Shown here one piece after another: positions 12,233-25,200 of a DNA stretch of 64,000 nt. The stretch spans positions 1,951,631-2,015,630 of the forward strand of contig ML133496.1 in NCBI GenBank assembly GCA_003864495.1, written 5' to 3'. The stretch's first letter is position 1. Each line of letters opens with the position of its first letter. The notes beneath the pieces are model-generated. The model made no database searches. It was not told the origin of the DNA and saw only the letters and a list, made by a program, of their open reading frames with translations. A program made the translations under genes and the position numbers. The DNA is from Nemopilema nomurai. Taxonomy: Eukaryota > Cnidaria > Scyphozoa > Rhizostomeae > Rhizostomatidae.

Positions 12233-14778
12233 ATGTCTGTCTGTCTGTATGTCTGTCTGTCTGTCTGTCTGTATGTCTGTCTGTATGCCTGTCATGTCTG
12301 TCTAAATTTATTATTTACTAATACAATGATATAAAAAGGTTCAGTTATTATAATTTTCTAATTTTAAGGAACTTCAGCTCTTTAGCTGCTATGACAGGCC
12401 CTATTACTTACCAGGCCACACTGTAATATAGGTAATGCCATTTGCAATTTTGAGTACCCTTAAATAGGATGAGAAGGAATGTGAGATAAGATAAAAATTT
12501 CTGGAAAATCTTTATCCTAGATAAAAATTTGATAGGGCTTAACAATGGGGGATATCCGTATTCAGCTTGTTAATAAAATGTAATTGAGATTTGATAAAAT
12601 GTTATGCTGTGGACAAGTGTTGTACTGAAAAAACATACACACAACCTTTAGACACAAAATTTCAAAACATAGCTAGAAGTGGACCAAAAACGAAATTAAC
12701 CTTTTTCCTTGGCTTATCAACCGACAGCTGTCTCATTCTTTGAAAAGAGTCACCTTTTGCATGAACTGCCATTCTCTGGTAAACTGTTCTAGCGTAGTTT
12801 AATGTCAAGAGAAATGTGCACATGTAGAAGGCCTGTGTAACATAAAAGCAACAAAACTATTTTCTTTCAGCATATAAATTTCCAAAAACCATTGCAACTG
12901 AGAAATAATCTTAAGAAGACATAGAAAAATAGATGTCTAGCATCCCAATTTCAATGCATGATGTATGATGAATGGTTTGCAAACTTAATAGAAATTCATT
13001 GAAGTGACATTTGTGAGACAAAGATGACTTAGATTAACTAGAGTCCAACAGAAGTAGAGCGTTTACATGGACTGCTTACCGTTGAAAGTCCAGTTAGGTA
13101 GGGGCAGGTTCTACTCTTTGACGCATTTTCTTCTAGTGCAATGTAGAAAATGGACCCAATTAAAAGGAAAAAGGAGCCCAAAAAATCTGCCAGAGAAAGA
13201 TGGAAGATTGGATGCACCTGCAAAGATAAGGGGTTACATAAAAATGGATGCATTCTGTCGACCAAAGTTCTTTGTAGACTTGGAGCCCTAGTAACAGGGA
13301 GTTTATAGTGCCACCACTGTGTATTGGGACACACAAGTATGCTGTAACTAAAACATAAATAAAGCAAATGCAAAACATTTATTTCTTGGAAGATTATAAT
13401 ATATAAAATGAAGTTTAAGGAAATGAGGAATGGAAGATCATAGACAATACTGGATACTACCTCTCTATTCAACACTTTTTTCCTGATTATCGCTGTAGCT
13501 ACAATTGAAGCTGAACCAATAACACTGCAATTAAAGGTTAATGAATTATCATAAAACACAGTAGTTGATACACTGAACTAACTAACATGCTTTTAAAGAA
13601 AATCAAAGATTTTATTTGATAAAATACATGCTTATAACTAGCAAATTATTAAACTTTCACCATACATCTGAGAATAAATTGCAATCAAACATATTGTTTC
13701 AGCAAGTTCATTAAAATGCAAATCAATAAAGCAGTATCACTATACGAATGTATTTAGTTAATGTGAGTATATGCATAACAATTCTGAGAAGCTACAAGAA
13801 ATGTCAGAGAATATGATGAAATTTTTTTACAAATCAAAATTCACCTCATGAAAGACATTACCAAGTAAAGGTAGCTGAGAGACTTCATCTGGAATTAGAG
13901 GAAAAGAGGCACTGTTCAGTTTGGTAGATCTAAGTAAATGCCATTCAAGTAACATTGAAGAGAGGAAATTATAATCTGCTTTCAAAAGAAAACATATTTC
14001 AAAGATCTGCGTATACCTTTAGAAATTTACATTGTCAGTCACATTGAATAAGCAAATCTAGGTGGTATTGATAAGGCAAAAAGAGTAACAGTCTGTTTTG
14101 ATACAATTACAAAAAGAAATGCATTTTATCTATGATATAAAATTAATGCATGTTTTAGCCTCATCAAATGTACACAGACTACAATTAGCTTTCTGTGCAA
14201 CGATTCTTAGGTTAATAATCAACAAAATGTTTATTAGCCAAGCACTTACATTCAGGTAATGAGAAAATCTTCTGAAACGTTAGGCTAAACTCACAGAGCT
14301 ATTAGGTAAACAACTAATAAGGTTTCACCTGAACTTCAGGTTAAAAGGTTCTTAGGCATCTAAAGTTAAAGTATTCTCAGTCAAGTTAAGTGCAGTTCAT
14401 TCTAAATTCTCTACATACAATTTAGTACTACATAAACAAGATACAAACGCTACAAATTAAACAAGAAATTCTAATACGCCAGAAATAATTCAAGTTGCAG
14501 GCAGGGAACCATTTAGAGGTGGAACTCTCTCAATAGTTCCAAAACTAATCGAGGAGAGAGCACCTTCTGATCAAATCAAAGCAGAAATGCAACAATTTTA
14601 GATAATAAGTGCTTTGTCTTAGCCATGTTTATTTAATCAACCATTGACACCGTTATCATTACCATTTCATTGTGAAAATAGCAATCAAAACTGTGAACAA
14701 ACCCACCTGAGAAACATTCAATGCGTATGGGTATCTCGTTGGATGAGGTGTAGTAGGCAACATTGTCAAGACTTCCAT
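8807..14778 (-). CDS. Seven-transmembrane receptor-like protein (TMEM116-like), 13 exons
   Basis: Exons: 14778-14707, 13888-13845, 13524-13461, 13217-13080, 12832-12701, 12458-12412, 12050-11970, 11686-11647, 11379-11281, 10758-10707, 10168-10076, 9577-9504, 8941-8807. All joins keep phase; total 1071 nt, 356 residues. Seen: extracellular N-terminus with NVS (N21); seven hydrophobic segments; helix 2 HLSLADFLGS with Asp71; Cys98 at the start of helix 3 and cysteines in loop 2 (NICSSC), as for the usual GPCR disulphide; FLFCWTF in helix 6; PLQGFLNAFIYGW in helix 7, an N-A-x-x-Y version of NPxxY. NYARTVYQ replaces DRY. This resembles the TMEM116/GPR157-like, cAMP-receptor-like class rather than ordinary rhodopsin receptors. 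The family call is from memory of motifs; ligand unknown. The start was chosen because exon 1 gives a complete N-terminus in phase with helix 1. Confidence 0.8.
9277..9411. repeat. 15-bp minisatellite in last intron of the receptor gene
   Basis: About eight imperfect copies of a unit like GCCCTGTGACCGATG lie in tandem, inside the intron between the last two coding exons. Confidence 0.8.
12130..12300. repeat. (CTGT)n microsatellite, about 170 bp
   Basis: An almost pure CTGT tetranucleotide run with a few TATG interruptions towards the 3' side. It lies in the short intron between receptor exons 12458-12412 and 12050-11970. The Cys-Leu-Ser-Val ORFs across it are repeat artefacts. Confidence 0.95.
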
Positions 14779-16295
14779 TTTGTTTGTTTGTTCCGACTTA
14801 CTTCACTTCAAACTTGTGTCACTTCAAACTTGTGAAATATACACTGATAGGAGAACTATCATACAGCGAGGTACTGGATCAAAAAGATGCTTTGCTTTTG
14901 TAGTTGCAGTCCATATTTCCTTGAAGTGATCAGTTATTGAGACACTGCCGGTTAGATTTGATTTTATCTGGTATTGTCACCTCCCCACTGTCGTCCCTAA
15001 CGATGTTGTTCTCTTTGGTCATTGAACTGAATTGCTTAGAGGAAGTGACCTAATCCAATGATATTTTTCTTTTTTATTCTGCATTCACATTCATTTCTTT
15101 TAGAAATTGAGTTCGATTGCTTTCATTATATCGGAAATGCCAGTACTAGTCGCCAAGAAATAAAGCATTCTAAGAGTGGGAGGGTTGGAAAGAAATCTAA
15201 AAGAGTAAACAAGTGGGTGGGAGCGGGGGGAGGGTATAGTTGAAGGGCTCATTAAGCATCTAGAGTAGTTAACATGGCACCTATCATCGAAGTCAGACAG
15301 TTGCAGACAGGGATGGTGTGGTAGGGGGGAGGGGCCCAAGAGGGCGCAGTCCGAAAGTTCCGAAATAGTCATAAAGGATATACCGAAGTAAGACACCCCA
15401 ATAACTTGAGTTCTAAGGTCTTTCACTGGCAAGAAGGTCCAATCGGGATTGAATAGGCCTAAACTTAACTTAACTCTTTTCATCCTCACTTTTGCAACAA
15501 AACACGGTCCATGTGCTTTTCTGGAATTTGACGCTTGATTTATCAACCCTGGGTAACAGACTCACTATATGTCAAATAATTACAGATTTTACAGACTCTC
15601 TTTTATTTAATACATAGTGAGTCTGGAACCCAGGGTAGAGTATGTCATAATTCCTAAAGAAAATTGACTTGGAACAAAACACTGAGACCAGGTAAAAGGG
15701 GTGTGACATTAGGTGTCAAGCCCATTGCCCTGACAACTGTAGTAGGGACCTGCTTGTCAAAATTTACGACTACAGCCTTGCTTCTATCAACTTATTTACA
15801 AGATACAACACTTATGAGAAAATTAAGACATAAGCAGGGCCTGTGCTCCGACTTTGAAAGCGGGGAGGGGGCAAGGCTTCTTGCCCTAAAAAGGAAGAAA
15901 GACAACATTGGTCCATCCTCTGTTCATTTTGTCCGATTGCGTGGGTGTCCCACGAGCAATATTCTTACAAGGTTTTATTGCGCAACATCAACTGAAATCA
16001 AAATTCTTTGAAGAAAGGCATGAAACATTCCATGGGCAAGGTTTCTCTTCGTTGTAGTCTAACAAAGACCACCATTTTGAAAATGAACATCTTGTTGCCT
16101 CGCAACACCGCCATACCGAATGAGAGGTTGTACAGAAAGGACAGCTGGTTTCATTCCATTTAAGAGAACAATGTACCTTTGTTTCCGGTTACAAAGAGTT
16201 TTTAATATAACTTAAAATTCAATGAACATTATTTTTGCATTTTATTTGAACAGAGGGAAATAACAGTTCAGTTATAGCGGTCGAATAGTCAGGCT
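14779..16295. promoter_or_regulatory. Divergent intergenic region (receptor / ELAPOR)
   Basis: About 1.5 kb separates the start codons of two divergently transcribed genes, so it must contain both promoters and 5' untranslated regions. I see no convincing coding exon. A hairpin repeat sits at 15546-15638. Confidence 0.5.
15546..15638. repeat. Inverted repeat, hairpin-type element
   Basis: The left arm ccctgggtaacagactcact (from 15547) is matched by its near-perfect reverse complement at about 15615-15636, 20 of 22 bases over the full arm, with a loop of about 40 bp. The arm core GGGT..CAGACTC recurs at 49952 and 50696, so this looks like a dispersed small inverted-repeat family. Confidence 0.75.
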
Positions 16296-19200
16296 ATGGA
16301 AATGCTCAGTTTTCGTGCAAGTTCCTTAGCTGCTTTTTTCCTGACTTTTGTTGTTCAATTTCCAGAATTCTGTGCTGAAGTCAACGCAACAGTTGCCCCG
16401 AGGACTCAAGCACCACCTTTGGTTCAAACGAGAAGCTGCACAAAGGTTTGCATTAATATTATTAATTCAGTCGATGTTCTATTTTTAAAGGTACCGAACT
16501 ATAGATATTATATTTCGAAACCTCCAAGGCATTAGATTTGAAGGAAATGTGTTCGGGGATATTACACTTTTCATTGCAGTTAATCTCATGTTATCTAGGC
16601 CCAGGTCTGTTTAGAAACCACATCAGGAACTATTCACTTACCACAATGTGAAGTCTGGGAAATGTGCGGGCATTTACTCGTAAAGAATACGAACTGCATT
16701 TCATTGTCCTTTTCCTGAAGCGATTTGCAATTTCTCCGGCCTTTTCCGAATCATTAGCATTTTTGCTTCACAAGCTAAGCCTTCAAGTAACTAAAAAACT
16801 TTCAATATACTAAAAAATTGTGGTATTTGCCTTAAAAATAGTGCTAGCTCTTACCAGCCTTGCCATTCAAGATTTAAAATATCATCACCTGTTTCAATGC
16901 AGTAAAGAGAATATTTTGGTCTTTTTTACTTAATTAAGACATTAATCATTCATAACTTAGCGCGAGAATTTGTGGAATATCTCTATTCTCCTTTCCACAC
17001 TTTATTCTTAGTGGAACCTGCATGAGCAAATTATCAAAGAACAGAACTATTTCTTATCATGAAAAGTTCACTTCATGAATCCCTAGAATGATGAATTTTA
17101 CTCTGTTCATGGAAAATGTTAATCTTTCTGGTCATTTTTACTTTTATAAAATCAAGCAAATACTGAATGCCCTTTCATTTTAGAATCAAATTAAATATGT
17201 TTACACTGAGTGTGATGTAACTAATGGGAGATGGAAGGTTGGTGTGCCATTAAAGCCTGGTTTATGCAGAATGGACAGCCCCCCTATGCCAGAGAGAGGA
17301 AGGCAATGCAGTATGTTGTCTTTTGAAATTATATCAAATTTTTATAATTCAAGCATTTTCTTTTGCTATTGTCTTCTTTTTGTTAGCACTGAATAATTGT
17401 TTGTTGTTCTTTAATAAAGGTTAACTTTTTTCCCCATACAAATTCAGAAGCTTGATTGGATTTTTTCAAGCATTCTCCACATCTTGGTCACAACTTTGTT
17501 ATGAACATATATAGTTCTGCTAATTTTGTTATTTGAAGAGCTGAATGACTAAAAAACATTTTTTCCAACATTTCTTATAATTTTGTAGCATTTGCTTGCC
17601 CGGAAGGTCAGTACTTGGATATTCAGACACAGAGCTGTCTTAAGTGCAAACCAGGAACCTTCAGTTTAAGTGGAGGTATAAGATTTAGAAACTGGGAGAC
17701 TTTGCCTACAGGCTTTTTGACATGGGGTACAGAACCTGAAAATGATGAAGTTTTAAGCGGGAGCCAAACAAAATGTAACAAGTAAGTTTTAAATGTGTTA
17801 TGAAAATGCGGAATTATGTTTATGAAATATCATTTTATTTTCCAATAATTGTGTTTTCTGGTGTAAAGTATATGCAAATGTTATGGAAAATGGCATCTCA
17901 TAATCTAATGCTCATTTCTATACATACAGACGTTTTCTCAAGAATTAGAGTTAATGTTTTTGAGATACAATTTAGAGTCAGTTCATTTAACTTGTGGAAA
18001 TTCTAAACTTATTTCATAACTCTGGGCGCATCAGGCATTGAATGGAAACCTAATTTGGTTATGAATGTAACTTACATGGAAGCTGGTTTTTGAGATTATA
18101 GTTAACTGAAAATAAGCTTCTGGTTTTATGCAAGAATGATTTGTGATGTTTTGAGGCTCCATGTCTTTGTGAAAGTTTATTACTTCATCAAAACACATGT
18201 CTTTTTTAATGGAACAATTTCGTCTTTTGTAGGACACTCTGGTCCCCTAAGGGAAACTTCATTGAATCTGCTGGAGATTTCTGCAAATCAGTTCTTGCTT
18301 ATTCTGTCACTGTGCGTCCTTTCAGTTTTTTATCTAGAAATTTCTCCTAGCAGCTTTGCCAGGGCATTAGCAAAGAACTGGAGTTTGTCATTCTAGCTCT
18401 TAAGATTGATAATATTACATTGATAAGATGTCATCATGATAAGATACATATCATTAAGAGTGCCCTTTGATTGTTCTAGTTGCAGTAATCCCTCAACCCC
18501 TCCCCCCCCAAAAAAAAAATCAGCAGCATTGAAAAAATCAGCAGAGAATATCCTTTTTGAAATTGTTTGTTTTAAAATATGAAATTATTCAATACTTCTT
18601 CCAAAACTATATTTATTTATCCATGCCATATTTTGTATTTTATTTGCAAGCTCCAGTTAAAACTCAAAATGACTGCTAATGTCAACATTTCCTTCCAATT
18701 TGATAAACATCTTCTTACCATCAAGCTGATGGAGTCAACTTGTTTTTTTGGATTCATTTCTCATATTTCCTTTCTTTCACAGCTTGAGAAGGATGGAAAT
18801 GTCAGTATTGTTTACAGATCAGATGACGAAGATGCATTGTTTCATGTCAAGGTCAGTAACTAACATCTTCTAACTGAAGATAAGGCCTTTTTGATACAAT
18901 TCTACAGTAGTAATAAACAGTGAAATCAGTAGTCACCATAAAGCTTGATTTCTTAACTCATAACAAAAACCTTCTCATACTAGACAAGCTACACCTAATG
19001 ATAATATTTTGGTATATTAATGGTGTGACTAGTAGGTTGGTTGTAGAGATATGATCAATGTAATCCCATGAATGCGAGTAAATGTGCAAATATACTTGTT
19101 CTAGTGCCTCATGGTAGCCTTAGGTGTAGCATTAACTCAAAGAAGCAACTTAGAGCCACCCTGTTTTACAAACATGTACAGCCCTGTCTACAGATATCAA

Positions 19201-22200
19201 GCACTTTATGACAGTTGTTTCTAGTTTTCTGCTACTTTGTTACTTTGTTCCTCTTTCAAGCCAACTTTCTTTAGGTCACTATTTCTAAAATGTGGCCATC
19301 CTTGTAAGTATTCCGCATGTGGTTCATAATAAAGAATTTGGGTTATACCCTCTTTTAGTTTTGCTGTGTGTTATAACACTTTGATTTTGAAGAATCTTTT
19401 TTAGGTTGCTAATAATTTTTGCACTGAAGGTAATGGAGGCAAGCACAGATTTAGTCTATACCCAGAATTTCGCTGGAAGAGAACATACGTAAGTCACTGT
19501 TATAAAGCAATCTTTATATAAAGTATAATATATATATATATATTTATCATAAGTCATTGTTTGAAATTGGTTTGAAATACGAGCATTGACAGCAACTTTT
19601 GGCTTTCATAACAGTTGGTGTAATTGCATAACTTTTTAAGTTTGTTATTAATGATCATTTTGGTCTACATACAATTTGAAGAAAGAAGTAGGTGTTTTGG
19701 AGTCTGTCTAGAAAGAGAGATTGGTCAATCATAACCAATCAACGGCTCTTCTTATCATCCTCCAGTGTTTTCGATATGCAACTGGCTATTTATTTTGTCA
19801 GCTTTTTATCATTTTTCGACGTTTGCATACGCTGAGGAATGTCAGACAATATATATTTTAAGTATGCAAAAGCTGATTCTGCGGTTTCTCGCTTTGTGAA
19901 GTTCTGTATCACAAAGCACTTGTTCAAAGAAGTAACAACCCATGCTTAGAACTAAAGAGAATTAAGTCCAAACTAAGTTAAGTTACAGCTAACGTACATA
20001 GCCTAAGATTGAGGGCGGACAGTTAACGTGCTGACTCGAAGGGTCGAGTATAATGCACAACTGTTGTACGTAGAGAAAGTGTAAAAGAAATGCACAATCA
20101 ACACTGAACGTAGCCATACGTTGAAGGGACGGCATAAGAAATGTAGGTAGTAAGAAAGTAAAGGGTAAAGCACTACATCAAAATTAGTTGAGGCAAAGAA
20201 GCGTACAGGAATATTCACCCCTAAAACGTACATGCTGTAGTATTTTGTCGTACTATAAGCAGTATCTTTGCAAATCTTGGTCGATGATTACCTATAGGCA
20301 CACCTGGTTAGGCACAAATTTCGTCTCTGAGTGGAAAATTAGCTTTGGATTCTTGTTGGTAGGTGCCACTTCAGCGAGGAAGAAACGTTCTCTTCATGGA
20401 AGCATTTTCATTTGACTCCGAAGAACCCACTCATCACGAGGATGGTATGTCTGGGGATGGAGAACGGGGAACGAAAGACAAAGTCTTGAAAACTGTTCAG
20501 ATCAAGGAAATCAAGATTACAGGTATGTATGGATTGGTTTTCGAGAATTCCCTCAACGTAACGTACAGCTTGTGTTTTCATTTTAGGAGTACGAATCCTA
20601 GTTAGGAATGTTCCAAGAACAAGCTTTTTATTTTATGCAATCGGAGCAGATCTGTTTTTTGTATTTGTTTCTACCTTGCATCCGAAGATAGTTTTAGGAC
20701 ACTGAGAAGCTTAAGCTTATCGAGCAGTGTCCTTGTCCTTCATCTTGATGTGACCACACCATGTGATTCCTAATGCCTGGAATTACGGAGAGATGGCAAC
20801 TCTCCTCACTATGGCTGCAAGTTTGGTCATGCCAGGGACTCTTGGGTCCGTAGCCAGCGCCTCTAACCACTGTGCCATCCTCGCAATCGATCTGTACTTC
20901 TGGTTATGATGTTATCGGAGCTTTTTATGGAGGTTACTTTATTCTTTTGTGGTTTTCCACTGTTTCAATCGGTATTACTCCCTATATTGTCATATAAGAA
21001 ATATGGTAGTCAAATTTGTTTAAAAGAGCAGCACCAATGAACGGCTGAAGAAGGCAACTCAATGATAAGGACTCAACAACCACACAAAGAGATTTCGTAC
21101 GCAATTGTCTTGTAAATGAGACTTTGGTATCGTGGTTGCCAATGCGGCTTTTCTTAGACATAAATAATTGGCCTGACACATGTAGAACATTTACCACTAA
21201 TGAAGAATTGTGGCGATTGCCGTAGAATAAACATTGGCCATTTGTCTCAATATTTTGATTTCGCATTTTGAAAATAACTCACCTTTACGCAAACATCTAA
21301 CCACAAATGGAAAAGGCTGCTCCAGCATACCAATTATTGCCTCAAAAATTCAAATGAATTGAAATTTTTGGATATTTCTAGTTCCAGTATACCATTGGTG
21401 ACGAAAATCAGTATTCTAAATAGATTTAAATCACCATACTGAATAATTTTCAAAATATAATAGACATTGATATAATCATAAATATAATCATTGATAAACC
21501 ATGGTTGAAATACTTAAGATAATTATTTCTTGCTTTATCCTAATCGTTGTTTCATGATTCGTTAGCTGATTACTTCATCGTGGAAATTCGCACGTGAAAA
21601 TTTATGCTGTAAAAGTAATTCTCTTGCAAGAATATTGCCTGAAAATTGTTGTAGTTTTTTTCCCTCATAATTGCAAATGTATAAGAATATGACGAACGTA
21701 TATAATTTAATGGACATTTAATATTTACGTTAAAGGTATTTAGTATTTGGTAGTTTCTAGTCTTAGCAAAGTTGAGTTGCGTTGGTGGCCATTTATATCG
21801 ACATGTGCCATGCTTTCGCATGTAGATGCTGGGAATTTGGTAAAAGTAATTTAATGTTGCTTTTTCCAGGCTTATCATACACTTCTGAGTGCACCAAGTG
21901 CGAAGCAGGAACGTACAGCGGCGAAGGAGCTCCCTTGTATGTACTGAACCGTGCCCAGCACTCATTCCTAATCTTTTTAGAAAATAGTCTACTCTTTTTT
22001 CAACTATTAGGCCGCTCAGATTTTTACCCTGGTCGAACCAACGAGCATTGTGTGGATTTTGATTGAAAACTCCATAATCCTAGTAGCACAATTTGTGTGG
22101 ATTTCTCATCTAATTGTCTTCATGACATAAGCTCTTTTTAAATACTGCTCTTGTTTGTCCCCAGTAAGGATTTTCTGGAATTTAAAGTCCACATATGTCT

Positions 22201-25200
22201 CTTTGTTGTAAAAATAGTAGACTAACTTAGCTGTGTGGTGTCAATACAGTGCAACATATGATGTGTGGTTTCAATGCAAACATATGATTTTTGATCCACT
22301 CTATCCTGCGGTTGAAGCAGCTGTAAATTTCCTAAAAGCCTCTGTTTGTACCTCCAATCCCTCAGCGATTGCTGGTGTGTTTCATAGCACCCAGGCTTCT
22401 CGATAACGTCATGTTATTTAAACCTTGTTTTTAATTTCAGTTGTAAGAAATGCGACGAAAACACGTATTCAAAAAAAGGTGCTCATTCGTGCACAAAATG
22501 TGCCAGCAACGAGTATTCGGGTATGGCTCACAAGTTTTGTTGATTTAAGGCACTACAAGATCAAATGAAAACATGGCACGAAATGTTAAATTAAAACGAA
22601 ATATTACGTGCTAGCAATAATGCGTTAATTTTTAAGCTTCTGCACTTGTTATTATTGTGTTATTATATTAATATTATTGTGGCTACATTTAGTGACTAAT
22701 TTGAATTTTTTCTATTTTTCTGCAAAGCACCTGGGGCAGTGAAATGCCTGCAAAAGCCAAAATGTTCCACCAAGGATTTCTATGAGATGTGGAGTGATTG
22801 TGACGGGAGCAACAAGGTTGGTACTTGATATGTTAACAACGAATTACACAATACGATAATTTTCTAATTTTTAATCACAAGCAAGCCTTGCATATTCAGT
22901 TTAATGTCACAACCTAATTTATGGATTTTGTATTTTAATGCAATCTCCTTGACGACTGGCTGCTTACAAGCATTACCTAATTGCTAAACTTCTGCCCTTT
23001 GCTAAACTGGCTGCTTACAAGCATTACTAAATTGCTAAACTTATTTTTGGCTTGATTTTTAGACAAGAAGGGATTTCTTCTGGGTGATCCCGAAGATATG
23101 CGAGGGTGGCCTTGCACTCCCCCCTCCAGGCAAGAAGGTAGACTGTCCACCTTGTAACCCTGGTCAGTACAATAATGGTAGCCGATGTTCCTTTTGTGGG
23201 CAAGGCTTATATGGTGATGGCAAAAGTGGTAGGTTATTGTTTTTCTTGCTAATTCATATAGCTTGCGATATCCTCTTTTAGCTAGGTAGATAGTTGGATG
23301 CCAGCTCAGAGCTTTTTCACTTTTACCGAAACTCTAGCCGTTTGATATTGCTGAGAAACAATAGCAATTGCAGCGACAACAACAACAATATTAGTAGTGT
23401 TTTAGTGCTAAATTTTTTACTCTAGATTCTGCAGGCAGGCCAGTGTTAAAGTGTTTTAGGGTAGACCTAGGTACAATCTTATGAGGACTGGGTACATTGA
23501 CCTACTTAAAAGCATAAAAGAAAATTCTATTCAATAAACATTATATTTAAGGTAATTATATTTCAAAAAAATGTATCTAGGAAAATTCTATTCAATAAAA
23601 ATTCTATTTAAGATAATTCTATTTTTAAAAAATATGTATCTAAAAAAATTCTATTCAATAGAAATTCTATTTAAGATAATTCTATTTTTAAAAAAATGTA
23701 CTTAAGAAAATTCTGTTTAAGAAAATTCTATTTAAGAATTTAATGTTCAAGGTAGATCACATGATATTGGTCACATGATATTGGTCACATGATATTGGTC
23801 ACATGATATTCAAGTTTCTTAGCACAATGCCATGTTTCCGCATAGAGAATTACTGTTGTTGCTGAGAAACAATAGCAGCAACAACAATATTAGTAGTGTT
23901 TTAGTGTTAAATTTTTTACTCTAGATTCTGCAGGCAGGCCAGTGTTAAAGTGTTTTAGGGTAGACCAAAATACTTTAACACTGAGAAACAATAGCAGCAA
24001 CAACAGAAGTGTTTTATTGTTCAAGTGTTATAGGGTAAACCTAGGTACAACCTTGTGAGGAAGGGTAGAGAACTTTGCTTTAGTCGCCAACTTAACAAAG
24101 TTCTATTCAAGAACATTCTACGTTAGAAAATTCCATTTAAAACAATTCTACTTAAAAATTTTATGTTTAAGGTGTCCACACGACGTTTTTTTGCACAACA
24201 CGATATTTGCTTATAGAGAACGTAGATCGTTTTAATGTCGTGAAATTTGTCTTTATTTTGAGTCAACATCCCTCTGTCTAACCAAGCATTAGACTTCTGC
24301 TTCTTTATTTCTCGATGTTCAATTTTCACATTCACCTTTCAGCCTGTAAAAAATGTCCTCCGTCGACAAACCCGGAAACTGGGATATTTATCAGGTGGTG
24401 GCAGAACCTTCCCGAGAAACTGTTCAACTTCTACTGCTTGTCAGAGAAAGGTAAGGACTCCGTACTCTTTTTAATCAATCTAACAGGAAAAAACAGTTTT
24501 TACGATTTTTAGAAAATCGAGAGCAGAAAGCCATAAACATTTATTGCTATATCTTTTATCATGCGGCATCATCAAAAATACACACCATGTTTTCCTAGTT
24601 TATTTCCATATGCATGTTTTATGTGTAACGGGTAACGACATTCATCCTTGCGAAGAGCTTTCGATTGCTCTGCTGCGAATACCTGTACTCAATCGTGTGG
24701 TAGCTGTGGCTCAAGCATCTACGAGGCCAGCCACTGCCAGGTGGTAATTGCTACTGCGTGACGTAGATCTAATATCACGTACTTCACCGTAATGTAGCGC
24801 AACGTACTGTAATAAAACGCAACGTCATTTACTGCAATGTAACTCGACGTACCTCACTGTTTTGTAACGTAATGTAAATGACTTTTCTATAATGTAACGA
24901 ACCCATCTCCAACCAGTCAATGCTTTCAATTACAAGTCTTCAAAGCCATCCGTTTCTTTGCTTTACAGAGAGGTCCTGCAAATCAAACACGGGCTGGCGA
25001 TCCTTCAATACCTATGTGGACACTGGAGTTGGGCATGCGGATGATGCTGAAGTTGGTGTGATGATCCGTGTCCCGGGCTTCAGAAGTTCCCAGTCCACCT
25101 TCGTCATCGAATTCGAAATGCAGTGCAAATCCTTCTGTACCTTCTCTGTCGAAATGGTGCGTGCTTTTTGCTATCTTCAGCTGCTAATTTTTGTTTTGCT

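Noticed and set aside
12085..12334. Cys/Leu/Ser/Val repeat ORFs
   Set aside because: They are translations of the (CTGT)n microsatellite in an intron.
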